A stretch of DNA of 64,000 nucleotides, taken from assembly GCA_047967505.1 (NCBI GenBank), contig CM106540.1. One strand, given 5' to 3'. This document shows, one piece after another, positions 33,218-44,546 of this stretch. The stretch comes from Dipteris shenzhenensis (Eukaryota; Polypodiophyta; Polypodiopsida; Gleicheniales). The position numbers were made by a program, and so were the translations under genes. Numbering within the stretch: position 1 is the stretch's first letter; every line of letters starts with the position of its first letter. Under the pieces are notes generated by a model. The model searched no databases. It was not told the DNA's origin and saw only the letters and a program-made list of their open reading frames with translations.

Positions 33218-33474
33218 TGTTGAGAGTTCACGCTCAACATCATGTGATCATGTGTGCATAGCACCATCACGTGATCATATGTGCATAGCACTAACCTTAT
33301 AGAGTGCTATAAAGGAAAGGGTTAGATCCCCTAACCCTAACCCTAAAGGGGTTTGTATATATTCTATTTTTTTAACTAAATCTAGTGTACATTTAGTCAT
33401 TTGTGGTGTGCTCTCTAGCTGTGCCCTCTCTCCTCATCTCTACTTTTCTCCTCTTCCCTCTTCATATTTTATCA
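33218..33474 (+). repeat. Copia 3' LTR
   Basis: 257 bp, preceded by the purine-rich TTGAGGGAAGG. Compared with the 5' LTR it lacks one 9-bp unit of a GTACAATTA duplication and has mostly C-to-T/G-to-A differences (for example TTTTATCA for TTTTGTCA at the end). It keeps the telomere-like units at 33331-33347. It is followed by the target duplication CAAGC. Confidence 0.95.
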
Positions 33475-35125
33475 CAAGCAATATCTCTTAATGTAGGAAG
33501 AATTTGAGGGCACTCCAAAAAGGAAAATCGCTCGGTCTTTTGTGCTCTATGAACAATAAGAGAAGAAACTATTTCTTATTTTTCATTGCTTGATGGTTGG
33601 TCTAGCATAGATTAACATAGATTGTGTTGCCATAGGGGAGACAACCAATCGAAGCCATGCCCAAAAATTCTCGACTAGCTATACTCAAAGTCAGTCCCTA
33701 CGCTCACATGCGATTTCACATCATCACATGTCCTAAAAACCGATCTTCCATAGTTTGGTGAGAATTCTATAGAGATCAAATATCATAGGCATTGGTACTT
33801 GGATCAGTGGTGAGATTGTATACCATTTCATTTTGCACTTCATATTGCCTACTTTGTAAAGCCTTATAAGCTAATTTCTAGCATTTGTGCACTCTATTTG
33901 AGCCTTGTAAAGCCTCTTGGCTATTCCTGGCATCATTTGCCACATAAGTAACAAATTGGATGATATACCATAGCTCTGCCTTCACCAGCAATTTAGATTG
34001 CAGTTGATTCAAACAATTTTTTCCCACGTGAATTTTGAGTACTATTTTGCATCATGTCTACTACTAGCAACCTCAATTTGGAGGCATCTACTAACTTAGA
34101 TAACTCTAACTATGACACATGGAAATATGGAATGGAGACCATTCTTGTACTTCAAAACAAATGGGAGTATGTAGATGGGTCTACACCTAGACCATCTCGT
34201 GAACTAGAAACAACTCCACACGTGTATCAACTATGTCCACACATGTAGTAGATCTCGCCATTGCCCAAGCATAGGTAGATTGTGACAGAAAGATAAATAT
34301 GATAAGCACATTGTGCAAGATATCATGCTTGGACAACTCAACACAATGAAGACATCCAAAGAAGCATGGGATATGTTTGCAGTTCTTTATGAGTCTAAGA
34401 ACACATCCAGGATTCTCACACCAAGAAACCAGATCAATCGGACTTTCCACAATAGCAATGAAACTAGTCATGCTTATGTACTCAAAATCAAGGATTACAA
34501 CAATCAACTTGTAGTAGCATGAGAGACCATGAATCCTGTCGAGATGGTTCAAGTCAGCCTAAAAGGACTAGGAGAGGGATACGAGACTCTAGTCCAGAGT
34601 ATTGCCATTCAAAGGCAAGTTCCAACACTAGAGGAGATACATTCAATGTTACTTGCTAAGGAACTTAGGACAGAGGCCGTTCAAGCATGAAAATGTCATT
34701 CCAATGTGAATGCACAAAAAGGTCATTCTGATGATGAAGCGTTCACAGACTCGGACAGAGGTAGAGGTAGAGGCAGAGAAAGAGCATCTCAGAGAAGTGG
34801 TCATCAATATCAAAATCACATCAATGGCAGCAATCGCAGTAGCATCAACATTAGCATCCAAGAGAAAATCATTCCCATAGAGGGAGATTTCAAGGATGAG
34901 GAAATGCATCCACCAATGTGTCGAACATTTAGTGCAACTATTGTTGTAAGTTTGGACACTATGAAAGAGATGGTCTTGCAAGAAGTAGTATGACAAAGGA
35001 GATCAATCTAGTAGCAATCGAGGGAATTTTCGTGGAAGACCATGACCTAGATTGCATATTTTGGTGAATAATCCTTGATACAAACTTATTCTATGCAATT
35101 ACTCTAGCTCGCAAGAGGATCAACC
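33475..35125 (+). pseudogene. Older Copia copy: rest of leader and partial gag
   Basis: 33480-34050 continues the leader interrupted at 26007 and aligns with 28176-28910. gag starts at 34054 (MSTTSNLNLEASTNLDNSNYD) and has the same helical and Arg/Gly linker regions as 28918-29840, with stops and frame changes. Near 35040 it passes to unrelated sequence. Protease, integrase and RT are missing, so the body has been deleted. It is useful as an in-window comparator: Gln codons at 34334 and 34595 mark what became TAG in the younger element. Confidence 0.88.
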
Positions 35126-35373
35126 TGTTGAGAGTTCACGCTCAACATCATGTGATCATATGTGCATAGCACCATCATGTGCATAGCATTAACCCAATAG
35201 AGTGCTATAAAGGAAAGGGTTAGATCCCCTAACCCTAACCCTAAATGGGTTTGTATATATTCTACATTTTCAACTAAATCTAGTATACAACTTAGTCATT
35301 TGTGGTGTGCTCTCTAGCTGTGCCCTCTCTGATCATCTTCACTCTTCTCCTCTCCCCTCTTCATATTTTGTCA
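35126..35373 (+). repeat. Third LTR of the same Copia family
   Basis: 248 bp, TGTTGAGAG...TTTTGTCA. It is related to 26008-26273 with more differences and a deletion in the 27-bp tandem pair, and has telomere-like units at 35229-35245. It is followed by a primer-site-like TGGTATCAAAGC (35374-35385, one change from consensus). It is therefore a 5' LTR of another copy or a recombined LTR. Confidence 0.92.
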
Positions 35374-36270
35374 TGGTATCAAAGCTCCCTTGCCTTCCGT
35401 TGAGGCATTGCGATCCTTGAGAGTGCGAGAAAGATTGTGAGATTGAGAGTTCTTTCACTTCCATTGAGTGATAGAAAATTTCCATCCATTTGGTGAGATA
35501 TTTCTGTTCATCTCCTTCGAGAGTTTGTGAGATATTTCTGAGAGTGATTTCCGTCTTTGAGAGAAAGAAAGAGAGAGTTCTTTGAGTGTGATCTTCATTC
35601 GAGAGAAAGAGATCTATTTGTATTTGTCGTGAGAGAATAAAATCTCCGTCGAATTCTAGTCATTCCGTCTGTGAGAGATAGGGAGAGACCTTGCTTGTGA
35701 GAGAGAGAAATTCACAGTTTTTTGTGTTCTCTAAGAGGTTGTCTATAGGGAGGTTATTTTCTCCTTGAACCTTACAATAGAGCTAAGGCTACAGTCCTAC
35801 ACTAGGCATCTTTCAAGCTCTAATGCTCTTCAATGTCCAGCCTCACGTCTGCCCATAGATCTTGCAACCTCCCGACAACTAAGCCTCCAATGAGTAGCAC
35901 CAACCAGCAACTGACAAGCCAAGCCTCTTGCAAGGCTCCCTTCAACGGCTGCTTCTCCATCATCAACAACTCAGCTTGTCTCCTACAAGCAACATCTATA
36001 GCTACCCATGAGTCACCATGCCGAGTCACCAGTGACTCCATCGACAACTAGTGAGCCTATATCAGCAGCTCCTAAGCTCAGCCAAGAGCGCTGCAGCCCA
36101 TGGGCTACTACGCTCCCACATCCCTCAAATGAGCCAACGTGCTCCTAGTCGCATCTACTGCACGGCCTCAATGAATCTTTGCCTTAGTGACTCAACCGCA
36201 TGCAAACTCTTGCAAGCTAGCCGCCAAGCAATATCTGGCTCTAGCGCTCTACCCGCAAATACTATGAAAG
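35374..36270 (+). mobile_element. Leader of a third, truncated Copia copy
   Basis: The primer site and the following CTTGAGAGTGCGAGAAAGATTG stretch correspond to 26274-26345. GAGAGA-rich and then CA-rich sequence follows, as in the younger leader. The similarity fades near 36270, where low-complexity A/G-rich sequence begins. No gag is found, so this copy is truncated. Confidence 0.65.
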
Positions 36271-37135
36271 GGTAAGGGGTAAAAAGGAGAAAAAAAGTTG
36301 AAAAAGTACACTAGAAAAAATTAATGAAAAAGAGCTTGGGAAAAATATCCCAAGTGTGTGTGTGGGTGAGGGGGGGGTCTATGTTTAATTAAAAACAAGA
36401 AAAGAAAGAAACATGAAAGTCCATGGAGGAAGGTGACATGGGTGAAAGGAGGCACAAAATTTGATGAAGGGGGAGCCAGGGGTTAGACGTGTCCACGTTG
36501 TCAGAGATCACACAGGCCAAGGGGAGTAAGGAAGGCTCATGAGTCATTAGCATAGGGGGAGACACATGAAGGCACGTAGGTCGAGATGTACATGCTAACA
36601 AACAACCCAAAGCAGCATAATGCACAGAAGTGAGGTTGGCACAAAAATGGCAACTGGAGATTAATGAGCAGCCAATCATCAGTGATGCAATACAAGGAGC
36701 AGCAAGGAGCTTAGAGCCGCATGCGGGCGAGAGGGCAGCGATCAATATGGGGGCACGAGGAGCATGAGCAATATGTGTTGTGGGAGGGGTGGTAAGGGTG
36801 AGTAGATGGGTGAGTGTGGAGGCTTGTGAGGGGGTCTAAATAGGGTATGTAGTTAAGGGAGTCGGGAGATTGGTTTGGCTACCTCTGAACCCTGCCACTC
36901 TATGATCTACTTGGTACTTGGTACTGGCATATCAACCAACCTCAGAGCTTGGCTACTTCCACTCTGCCATTCCCTTTGTGCTCACCTGCATTTGCCACCT
37001 CAACAATTCCCTTAACGCTCAAGATCACCTAAGGTTAACAACCTACCTTGGTCTAGCTTCAACCGCATCCCCAAGTTAAGAATCTAAATGAGACTCGGGC
37101 CAGGGACTACCATGGACCTAGGTGGGCTTCAAAAT
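36271..37135. other. No recognisable gene
   Basis: A/G-rich and G-run sequence (36270-36380), then non-coding sequence up to the Copia LTR at 37136. Short frames lack motifs. Confidence 0.4.
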
Positions 37136-37405
37136 TGTGGGGCAAAAGGGGTGCCCATGGGGTGGATACTTGTGTGTTGTTAAAACATTTTGTGTGAAGG
37201 CTGTGCTGAGTTCTAGGAGGGAGGCCCTTGTCACAAAAGCTGAGAGTGCTCTCAACGAAAGCAAGACGGAAGAGGGAGAGAGAGAAACAGAGAGCCACAC
37301 AAGTTTTTGGTGGGCGCAGAACACCCTAAGTTTTCATTCATTTATATATGTGTTTGAGTATTGTACATAATCGGGGTAAACGCACAGTGACCTTTAAACC
37401 CCACA
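37136..37405 (-). repeat. 3' LTR of the truncated Copia
   Basis: 270 bp with perfect 7-bp inverted ends TGTGGGG/CCCCACA (37136-37142 and 37399-37405). A purine tract CCTTTAAGTGGGAGGT on the minus strand lies just upstream. The minus strand has CATATATAAATG (TATA) near 37343-37354, then a CT-rich stretch. No second copy in the window. Confidence 0.85.
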
Positions 37406-38677
37406 ACCTCCCACTTAAAGGACAATGTGCCTTTAAGGGAGAACAACCAATGAGCATACTATCCAATGCCCGTCAGTACATGACAATACTCAAACCGCTG
37501 ACTAGGTAGACTCTTCGTCACCATACTTGCAGGGTTATCATCTATATGAAACTTGACAAGCTCTATGCGCTTGTCCTCAAGTACCTCCCTGATGAAATGG
37601 TACCTGACCTCAATGTGTTTGGTCTTTGCATGAAAGACTAGATTCCGTGCTAGCTGAATAGCACTCATGGAATCACTATGCAATGTCGGTACACCTGTAT
37701 GAATTCCCAAATCTCCCACTAGCTGATCAAGCCATATAGCCTCCTTGCAACCCTTTGTGGCTGCAACATACTCAACCTCTGTGGTAGACAAAGCAACACA
37801 CTTCTATGTGCGAGACATCCACGACACTACACTACCTACAAAGGTGAACACATAACTAGAAGCGGATCTCGTACTATCCACATGCCCTGCATAGTCTGAA
37901 TCTATGTACCCAAGTACACGCATGTCTCCTCTACCAAAGTAGATGCACATCTTATTGGTACCCTTCATGTACCTCATGATGCACTTTACTGCCTCCCAAT
38001 GCCTCTTTCCTAGATTAGCCATATACCGACTAACAACTCCCACTGCAAATGCAATGTCTGGTCTAGTAGCTATCATAGCATACATAAGACTCCCAACTGC
38101 TGATGCATAAGGAACCTTGGCCATCATGGCCCTCTCCTCATCTGATTTGGGACTATCTGTATGACTCAGTTTCACATATGGAGGCAATGAAGTACTCATT
38201 GCCTTCCCCCCCTCCATATTGAAACGTTGCAATAGTTTTGTAACATACTCCTTCTGTGAAAGCCAAAGGAGTTTCCTACTCCGATCACGCGTGATGCGCA
38301 TACCAAGAATATGAGCTGCAAGTCCCAAATCCTTCATATCAAAGGCCTCATGCAACTTGGCTTTTAATGCATCTAACGCATAAGTATTCTTGCTAGCCAA
38401 TAGCATATCATCCACATATAGTGCCGGGAGTATCAGGCTATTATCCTTAGTCCTTTTAGTGTAGAGGCAGTGATTAATTTCACTCCTTCTAAAACTCTGG
38501 GACCAAATGAAAGCATCAAACTTCTGATACCATTCTCTATGCACTTGATTAAGACCATAGAGACTCTTCTTCAACTTGCAAACTAAATTCTCTTTGCCCT
38601 TTTCTTCAAAGCCTTCCGACTGCACCATAAATTTCCTCATGCAGATCTCCATGCATGAAAGCTGTCTTGACATCCAT
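37406..38677 (-). pseudogene. Copia RT C-terminal part and RNase H
   Basis: RT from SLYGLNQVHREWYQKFDAF, with catalytic ALYVDDMLLAS at about 38430-38400, AFDMKDLGLAAHILGMRI and YVTKLLQRFNM. RNase H follows: GYIDSDYAGHVDSTRSASSYVF (about 37915-37850), a stop at 37801-37806, MSTTEVEYVAATKGCKEAIWL, HSDSMSAIQLARNLVFHAKTKHIEV and VTKSLP near the end. The RT YVDD motif is intact. A stop near 38675 separates this from the RT N-terminus. Confidence 0.93.
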
Positions 38678-39660
38678 CTACATAAGCTCCATATCCTGTG
38701 CGGCCACTAGTCTAAGCATGCATCTAAGTGTGGTCATTTTCACAACCGGAGAGAATATCTCATCAAAGTCCACACCCTTCTCTTGCTTGAACCCTTTAGC
38801 AACCAAACGGACCTTGTACCTAGGCACATCATCACATATGACCTTCATCTTGTAGACCCATTTACATGGCAATGCTTTCTTTCCATGTGGCAAAGAAACC
38901 AAGTCCCAAGTCTTATTCTTCATAAGTGAACTCATCTTTGATTGCATAGCATACTCCCACTTGCGTTGATCCTCGCGCATCATAGCCCCTCTGTAGCAAG
39001 AAGGCTCCTCGCAATCAATAAGCATCACATAGTCTACCCCTAAAACAAACCTATCAGGCGATCTAGACACTCTAGATGATCTTCTCAAGGGCATTTCAAC
39101 TTGCTGTCCCACCTGCATATTAACCACATTTGGCTCATCATTTCCACCAATAGATGATCCATCATCTACCCTTGATTGTATACCTGTGGGAGTACTTGTT
39201 GGTACCATTTCTTGCACATTTGGTGCATGGAGAGCTTGCTGTCTATCAACATATGCAGGTGGATTCACATCTTGGAAAGTGATTCTCCTCATTTTCACAT
39301 CCCTCATGGGTGCCTTATGCATCTTCTTCTCATTGAAGGCTACATCATGGCTGCATATGATCTTCTTTGCTTCTGGATTCCAGAGACGATAGCCCATCTC
39401 TCCACTTTTACCATAACCCAGAAAGATGCATTTCCTAGACTTAGGATCTAACTTCTTACGAAGCTCTTTTGGCACATGTGCATATGCCTCACACCCAAAT
39501 ATACACAAATGAGAGTAAGAGGGCTTCTTGCCACTCCATGCCTCTTCATGAATACCACCATCCAAACTCTTACTAGGTGATCTATTGATCACATGCATTG
39601 CAGTCTTCATTGCCTTAGCCCAAAAACCACTAGAAAGACTTGCATTGGAAGCATGCATTG
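38678..39660 (-). pseudogene. Copia integrase C-terminus and RT N-terminus
   Basis: 326-residue frame: FWAKAMKTAMHVINRSPSKSL, WSGKKPSYSHLCIFGCEAYAHVPKE and RKCIFLGYGKSGEMGYRLWN (integrase C-terminal region), then VAFNEKKMHKAPM and a linker with RRSSRVSRSPDRF. The RT start follows: MKNKTWDLVSLPHGKKALPCKWVYK, YKVRLVAKGFKQEKGVDFDE and FSPVVKMTTLRCML. The KMHKAPM/RRITFQDV linker is the kind often seen in non-flowering plant Copia copies, but that is recollection, not proof. Confidence 0.92.
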
Positions 39661-40250
39661 CAACCTTTCTTGAATGGTACGGTTCATCTTTTCTGCAATT
39701 GGATTTTGCTCTAGAGTACCAGGGGATGTGAGCTCCCCCTTAATCCCAAGTGTATCCACAGAAATGCTGAAAGTCATGAGAGAGATACTCTCCACCATTG
39801 TTAGTCCGTAGGCATCTAAGCATTCTACCTGACTGATTCTCAACCAATGCCCAGCCATTTTTGAAGTACTTGGAACACATCACTCTTCTGAGCTATAGCA
39901 TAAGCCCACACTTTCCTAGTTGCATCATCAATGAATGTCACATAGTATTCAACCTCGCCTAATGACCGTGTAGGCATGGGACCACATACATCTGAATGCA
40001 CCAAATCAAGCTTTTCAAACTCTTTCTTTCCCCTTCTTTTATGGGCTGATTTAGTTTGCTTCCCATACAGACAGTGCTCACAAAATTCAAAATCAGAGAA
40101 ACTTAAATGTAGTACATAACCCAAACGGCATAAGAGTTTCATCCCATTTTGGCTCATATGGCCCAACCGACAATGCCATAAAGAAGTGCTTGGTTGCTCG
40201 GTTATTGCAACAACATGATCAAACACCCTCTTAAATTGAAGAACTTTCAA
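39640..40250 (-). pseudogene. Copia pre-integrase and integrase core (frameshifted)
   Basis: The pre-integrase zinc module LWHCRLGHMSQNGM ... FCEHCLYGKQ (about 40180-40060) and the first Asp region LDLVHSDVCGPMP with FIDDATRKVWAYAI lie in one frame. A frame change near 39850 leads to CLRTNNGGEYLSHDF. The usual RTDNGGE motif has Asn for the catalytic Asp at about 39805. A further frame change near 39720 precedes the Glu region. Integrase is therefore inactive. The element's 5' end is cut at 40250. Confidence 0.9.
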
Positions 40251-40763
40251 TGAAAAGAACTAATTTTTACTCATTGCACAATTGATGTTTTGTGAATGAG
40301 CGAAAGAACATCCAAGCACAACTAATCCAAGAGTTCAATGACAATGGCATAGTCATGCATAGTTAGTGAAATGTTTCATACATGCGAGCTCAAGATGCAT
40401 TGTGTGTGTTTGACTTCACTATTTAAGAAGAAATCATTGAGGGCATGCAAAGAGAGGAGTTGAAGCAGGTTTTTATCAATCAAGGACACAGTGTAAGCAT
40501 CGCCATGTTGTTGATGTTGTCTTACTTTTAAGCAAGGTAGGCACTAATAATTCTTGTACCTATCTCACAGGTTCACGGTATTCTCCTCTTCACTGCATTA
40601 AATGGGAAACTCCTAGATTACATGTGTTCCATTTTTTTTGGGAATCGTGTAAGCCATTATTAAAATAGGCCTTTCTGCTTTACATGTGATGCACCACATC
40701 CAATTGTTTGTATACCATGTTTGAAGGGGAGAAATCTCATGGAAGATGGATCTGATGTTAGCG
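40251..40763. other. No recognisable gene
   Basis: Ordinary AT-rich sequence between the truncated Copia and the fold-back array. Confidence 0.4.
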
Positions 40764-42400
40764 AACAAAAAATAGCCCCTGAGAGGCCCAGGTGCGTGCA
40801 GGCGCAACTTTGGGCCAGATGGGGACCCCGTCTGGCCCAAAGTCACGCATGCGCACAACTAGGCCTCTCATGGGCTATTTTTTGTTTTTTTTTAATTGGG
40901 AGATGCATCCCAAAATTTCCTAAACTCTTGGAGTTGTGCTATTCGTTCCTCATGTTAAAGAAAGTGGTCGTACACAATGGAAATTGCTATGACCAACTCT
41001 TTTGGACTAAGTCATGCATTGATCACAACATTGTTCTTACTTTGAATGTACTCAATAATGTTGTCATATTACTAGAATGACTGGTTCTAGCACATCTGTT
41101 ATTCTATCCATTGGGTGATAGGTAGCCAAGTGAGTGACTGGTGTGCTCTGTGTTGACCGTTAAAAAAATGTTTTCATGTCTTTAATACATGGACTATGTT
41201 AGAACTTCACTCTTTGTCACAAACAGTTATGGACTTAAAGCTTCCAAATCTCAAATGCAATCAAATGTCCATTCTACTATAAGAGCCCACTGATCTTATG
41301 TTTGCTTACTAAAAACAAAAAGAAAAACAAAAAATAGCCCCTGAGAGGCCCAGGTGCACGCAGGCATGACTTTGGGCTAGACTAATGGAAGATAAGGCCA
41401 CCACCTTTTGAGGCTTATTGAGCTAGCTAACTGAGGTACCATTAAGAAGAAAACAAAATCTAGTAACTCATCATCCAGTGTGTTGATCAATTCAAGAAAA
41501 CATCGTATCCACCCTACAAGACAACGTTACAATTTATGGTAATATTCAAATTTTATTTCCCCAAGGCTTCTAGAAATTCCCATACATAGCAGGTTACAAA
41601 TTCCGGAATTCATATCCCACCATACATGACAAAGGTGTAATAATTTATGGTATAATTCAAGAAAACATTTTTTCTTTTCTCTTTTCTATCCACACTAAAA
41701 AAATGTAATCCATATGCTATCTGCACTATGATCGTTTGTGACATCATGCTCTATATGCAAATGTCAGTATCTCACATAGGTCCCTGTTTGGCCCAAAGTC
41801 ATGCATGTGCACACCTGGGCCTCTCAGAGGCTATTTTTTATTTTGGTCCCCGTCTGGCCCAAAGTCGTGCCTACGCACACTTGGGCCTCTCAAGGGCTAT
41901 TTTTTGTTTTTTTTAAATTGGGGGATGCATCCCCCATCACTTACACACACACCCATATCACACACAACAAATACTTTAAAAAAAACAAAAAAAAAAGCCC
42001 CTAAGAGGCCCAAGTGTGCGTAGGCACAACTTTGGGCCAGATGGGGTCCCCGTTTGGCCCAAAGTCAGGCCTACATGCACCTGGACCTCTCAAGGCCTTT
42101 TTTTGATTTTTTTAAATTGGGGGATGCATCCCCCCATCACTTACACACACACACCCATCACACACACAAGAAATACATTCAAAAAAACAAAAAAAAAGTG
42201 CCTATACCAAGAAATACACAAAAAAATCCCTTGAGAGGCCTCTCAAGGGCTTTTTTTTGTTTTTTTTTTTTTGCGGATGCATCCCCCATTACTTACACAC
42301 ACACCCATCACACCACAAGAAACAAATACACCCATCACACCCTCGGGGGCTTTTTTTGTTTTGGTTTTTTGGGGGGATGCATCCCCCATCACATACTAGT
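40764..42400. repeat. Array of fold-back (hairpin) repeats
   Basis: Unit at 40764-40912: a left arm AACAAAAAATAGCCCCTGAG...TTTGGGCCAGATGGGG is answered by its inverted right arm ACCCCGTCTGGCCCAAA...GGGCTATTTTTTGTT, about 60 bp per arm with almost no loop. The unit ends in a GGGGATGCATCCCC-type palindrome. Partial or complete units recur at 41318-41396 (left arm only), 41779-41950, 41975-42165, 42180-42300 (core lost) and 42340-42400. In the last four the palindrome is followed by an ATCACTTACACACACACCCATC tail. No ORF. It looks like a non-autonomous inverted-repeat element that multiplied locally. Confidence 0.85.
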
Positions 42401-43084
42401 GTCTAATCACATTGTCTAATCACATTCTACCATGATTATTGACTAATTACATTCTACCATGATTATTTGCCATCAACAATCAATTACATTATGTACATAC
42501 ATCAGATATGGAAATAAATAATACATTGCAAGATTCCACTTGAAAATGAAAGCTCAAAGTTGAAAATCTACAAGAAAAATAGTTTCCAAAGGATTCTATT
42601 ACAAAAAATATTTACAACCATCTTTGCACAAAATTGCTTTTAACAACCAGAATTGGTGTCCATAGTGAATACAACAAAAAATCTGATCTATGGCCTAAGT
42701 TGTGGGTCTTCTCTGATCCGCCTTGCCAGCTGCATGTCTTTTGCCATGATCGTAACCCTCTTGGCATGGATTGCACAAAAGTTTGTGTCCTTAAGAAGAG
42801 TTACGATCACCACTTCTACTGCTTCTTGTATGGCAGCCAGTGCGATTGATTGAATACGATAGTCGTCCCTATAGGACTACATAATTTCTTTCACCAATCA
42901 AGCGAACGGAGCTCTTGGGATTAGAAGGTTCACACTACTTTGATACTTTCTTATCTCTTGAAGCACCTTCCTTCCAGGCTTTCTGCAGTGTCTTCTAGGG
43001 ACTCCACCTCCTCCTCCACCTCCACCTCCACCCTACCTCCACCTCACCTTCTGTGAGCTTTGCCTTTTCCTTTTGCTGTGTGAT
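42401..43084. other. Mostly non-coding; weak minus-strand coding traces
   Basis: AT-rich to 42640. 42640-42900 shows a minus-strand frame without recognisable motifs. It may be the decayed 3' part of the minus-strand gene at 43085-46620. Confidence 0.35.
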
Positions 43085-43480
43085 GCAATTCTAGGAAAAA
43101 TTTTCCACCCTATCTAGAATGTGGAAAGTCCTAAGTAGCATTGTGCCATGCGAGTCATCGTTGTTGTGGCTCTCCATTTGTGCCCTTTGTTGTTGAGCCA
43201 ATTGTATTCGCATTTGCCTGGCATCTTCTTGTCCTCTGGCCCATTCTTCCAATCTACGTCCTGTTCTTTTGGTGTGCTTTCTGGCTCTTGAGGTGCCTCG
43301 GGCTAACTCTAAGGATTGGATTGCTCCCCATGATCTTCTTCATCGTCATCTGTTTGCTCCATCTGTTTGCTCATTGGTTTCTGTCCTCTCCTCCTCCTCC
43401 TCCTCCTCCTCCTCCTCCTCCTCCTCCTCCTACCTCTTCTTTCTTCTCTCTTCAATCATTGAATTGTATACATCGGGAGG
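43085..43480 (-). pseudogene. Low-complexity coding trace (acidic run, then Gln/Arg-rich helix)
   Basis: On the minus strand the GGA triplet run (43387-43432) would give an acidic or Gly run, followed by EEWARGQEDARQM, RIQLAQQQRAQMESHNND and MLLRTFHILDRVEN in one frame. Acid-rich EQTDDDEEDHGEQ lies in another frame. This looks like a decayed exon of a nuclear or transposon protein. I do not recognise it, and the plus-strand frames across the same place are shadows. Confidence 0.3.
43387..43432. repeat. (TCC)n microsatellite
   Basis: About fifteen TCC units without interruption. Confidence 0.95.
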
Positions 43481-43676
43481 GATCGGGAGCTTTGTTCTGG
43501 AATCAACTGGTCTTCTAGTCTGCTTTGTTCTTGCTATGTCGGTGATGGTGGGGCTATGGGAAATGTGATGGTAGGAAGGAATGTACTAGTATGAGAGAGT
43601 ATTGGTGGTACTGAGAAAATGAATGTATTTGCATATATAAAAGGGTATATTTATTTTGTGCATCATTATTAGTTAG

Positions 43677-43736
43677 CCCCCCCCCCCCTCTTCCCCCCTT
43701 TACCCCCCCTCAACCCCTCCTCGCCCCCCCCTATTT
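43677..43736. repeat. C-run cluster
   Basis: Six or more runs of 4-14 C within 60 bp. The minus strand is G-run rich and could form a G-quadruplex; the plus strand could form an i-motif. Confidence 0.85.
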
Positions 43737-44546
43737 GTCATCATCCCCTCGAGGGTTAACCTCACAAAATTTTAGTGTACCACGTGCATTGTAAAGAAGT
43801 GATAATTATCAAAAAATTTACTTAGTTCATTAAAACATTGTGTTTTTTCATTTAACTTTAGAAAAAAATTACGTAAAGAGGAGAGGTGTTTGTTTTGGGG
43901 AAAAAACTTATTTAAGGGGTTTTTGAAATTCCCCTTGAACTCCCGTGAGGTCGCTCCCCAACCTTTTCTCATCGCTCACCTTTATTGGGTCCACAAGTAC
44001 AAAATTCAATGCTTGTTTTTAAAAAAAAGATATGGAGGAGATAGAAGGATACCTAATACATTACTTTGAACGATACACAAGCAAGGCGCATCTAGTATTT
44101 CTCGGACTACACATTAAAAAAGAGAGCGGGTTGACACTACAGACCTTTTAAAGTAAGAACTTTGAGAAAATAATTAGGCCTTTTCAATATTATCTATTTT
44201 GGTTAGGTAATCCACCTCAACTAGTGGCCATTCCTATAGATCATCACTTGGTTCCCATGCTTGGGGAGAGAGGAGACCTTTGGACAATCATAAATTACGT
44301 ATGTGTTTTCGATGCGCTAGTGCATTTAGAAGATCCAACTAGCCATACGCTTATGCATCTAACCACTCTAGTGTTGGGGTCTTTGCCCATGTGGTGTGGT
44401 GTTTTAGGGATAATGCCCATGTGGTGTTTTATACAGCTCTACCTAAATTATGAAACAACTCTTAACCAACTATATAATCTATAATATTCCACATAAAAGA
44501 TGATTTTTTTAAAAATGGTTTTGAAGACTAAAATTTAAACGTTTTT
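43737..44546. other. No recognisable gene
   Basis: AT-rich, with poly-A/T runs. Includes a short duplication of GCCCATGTGGTGT (44387-44430). Confidence 0.4.

Larger units (their letters stand above)
26008..33474 (+). mobile_element. Complete Copia LTR retrotransposon (nested insertion)
   Basis: LTRs 26008-26273 and 33218-33474 (TGTTGAGAG...TCA) flank a primer site, a 2.6-kb leader, gag, protease, integrase, RT and RNase H on the plus strand, with a 5-bp CAAGC target duplication. About ten in-frame stops and at least two frame changes disable the ORF. The LTRs differ at about eight or nine bases, mostly C/T or G/A, plus a 9-bp indel. This is an intermediate-age insertion. Confidence 0.97.
37136..40250 (-). 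mobile_element. 5'-truncated Copia element
   Basis: A minus-strand Copia with its 3' LTR (37136-37405), RNase H, RT, integrase and pre-integrase. The similarity stops at pre-integrase (40250): gag, protease and the 5' LTR are missing. Lesions: a frame change near 39640-39850, stops between 38673 and 38678 and at 37801, and loss of a catalytic Asp in integrase. Confidence 0.93.

Noticed and set aside
43141-43568. Plus-strand 125- and 99-residue frames with Pro or Ser runs
   Set aside because: They cross the TCC microsatellite and are shadows of the better minus-strand trace.
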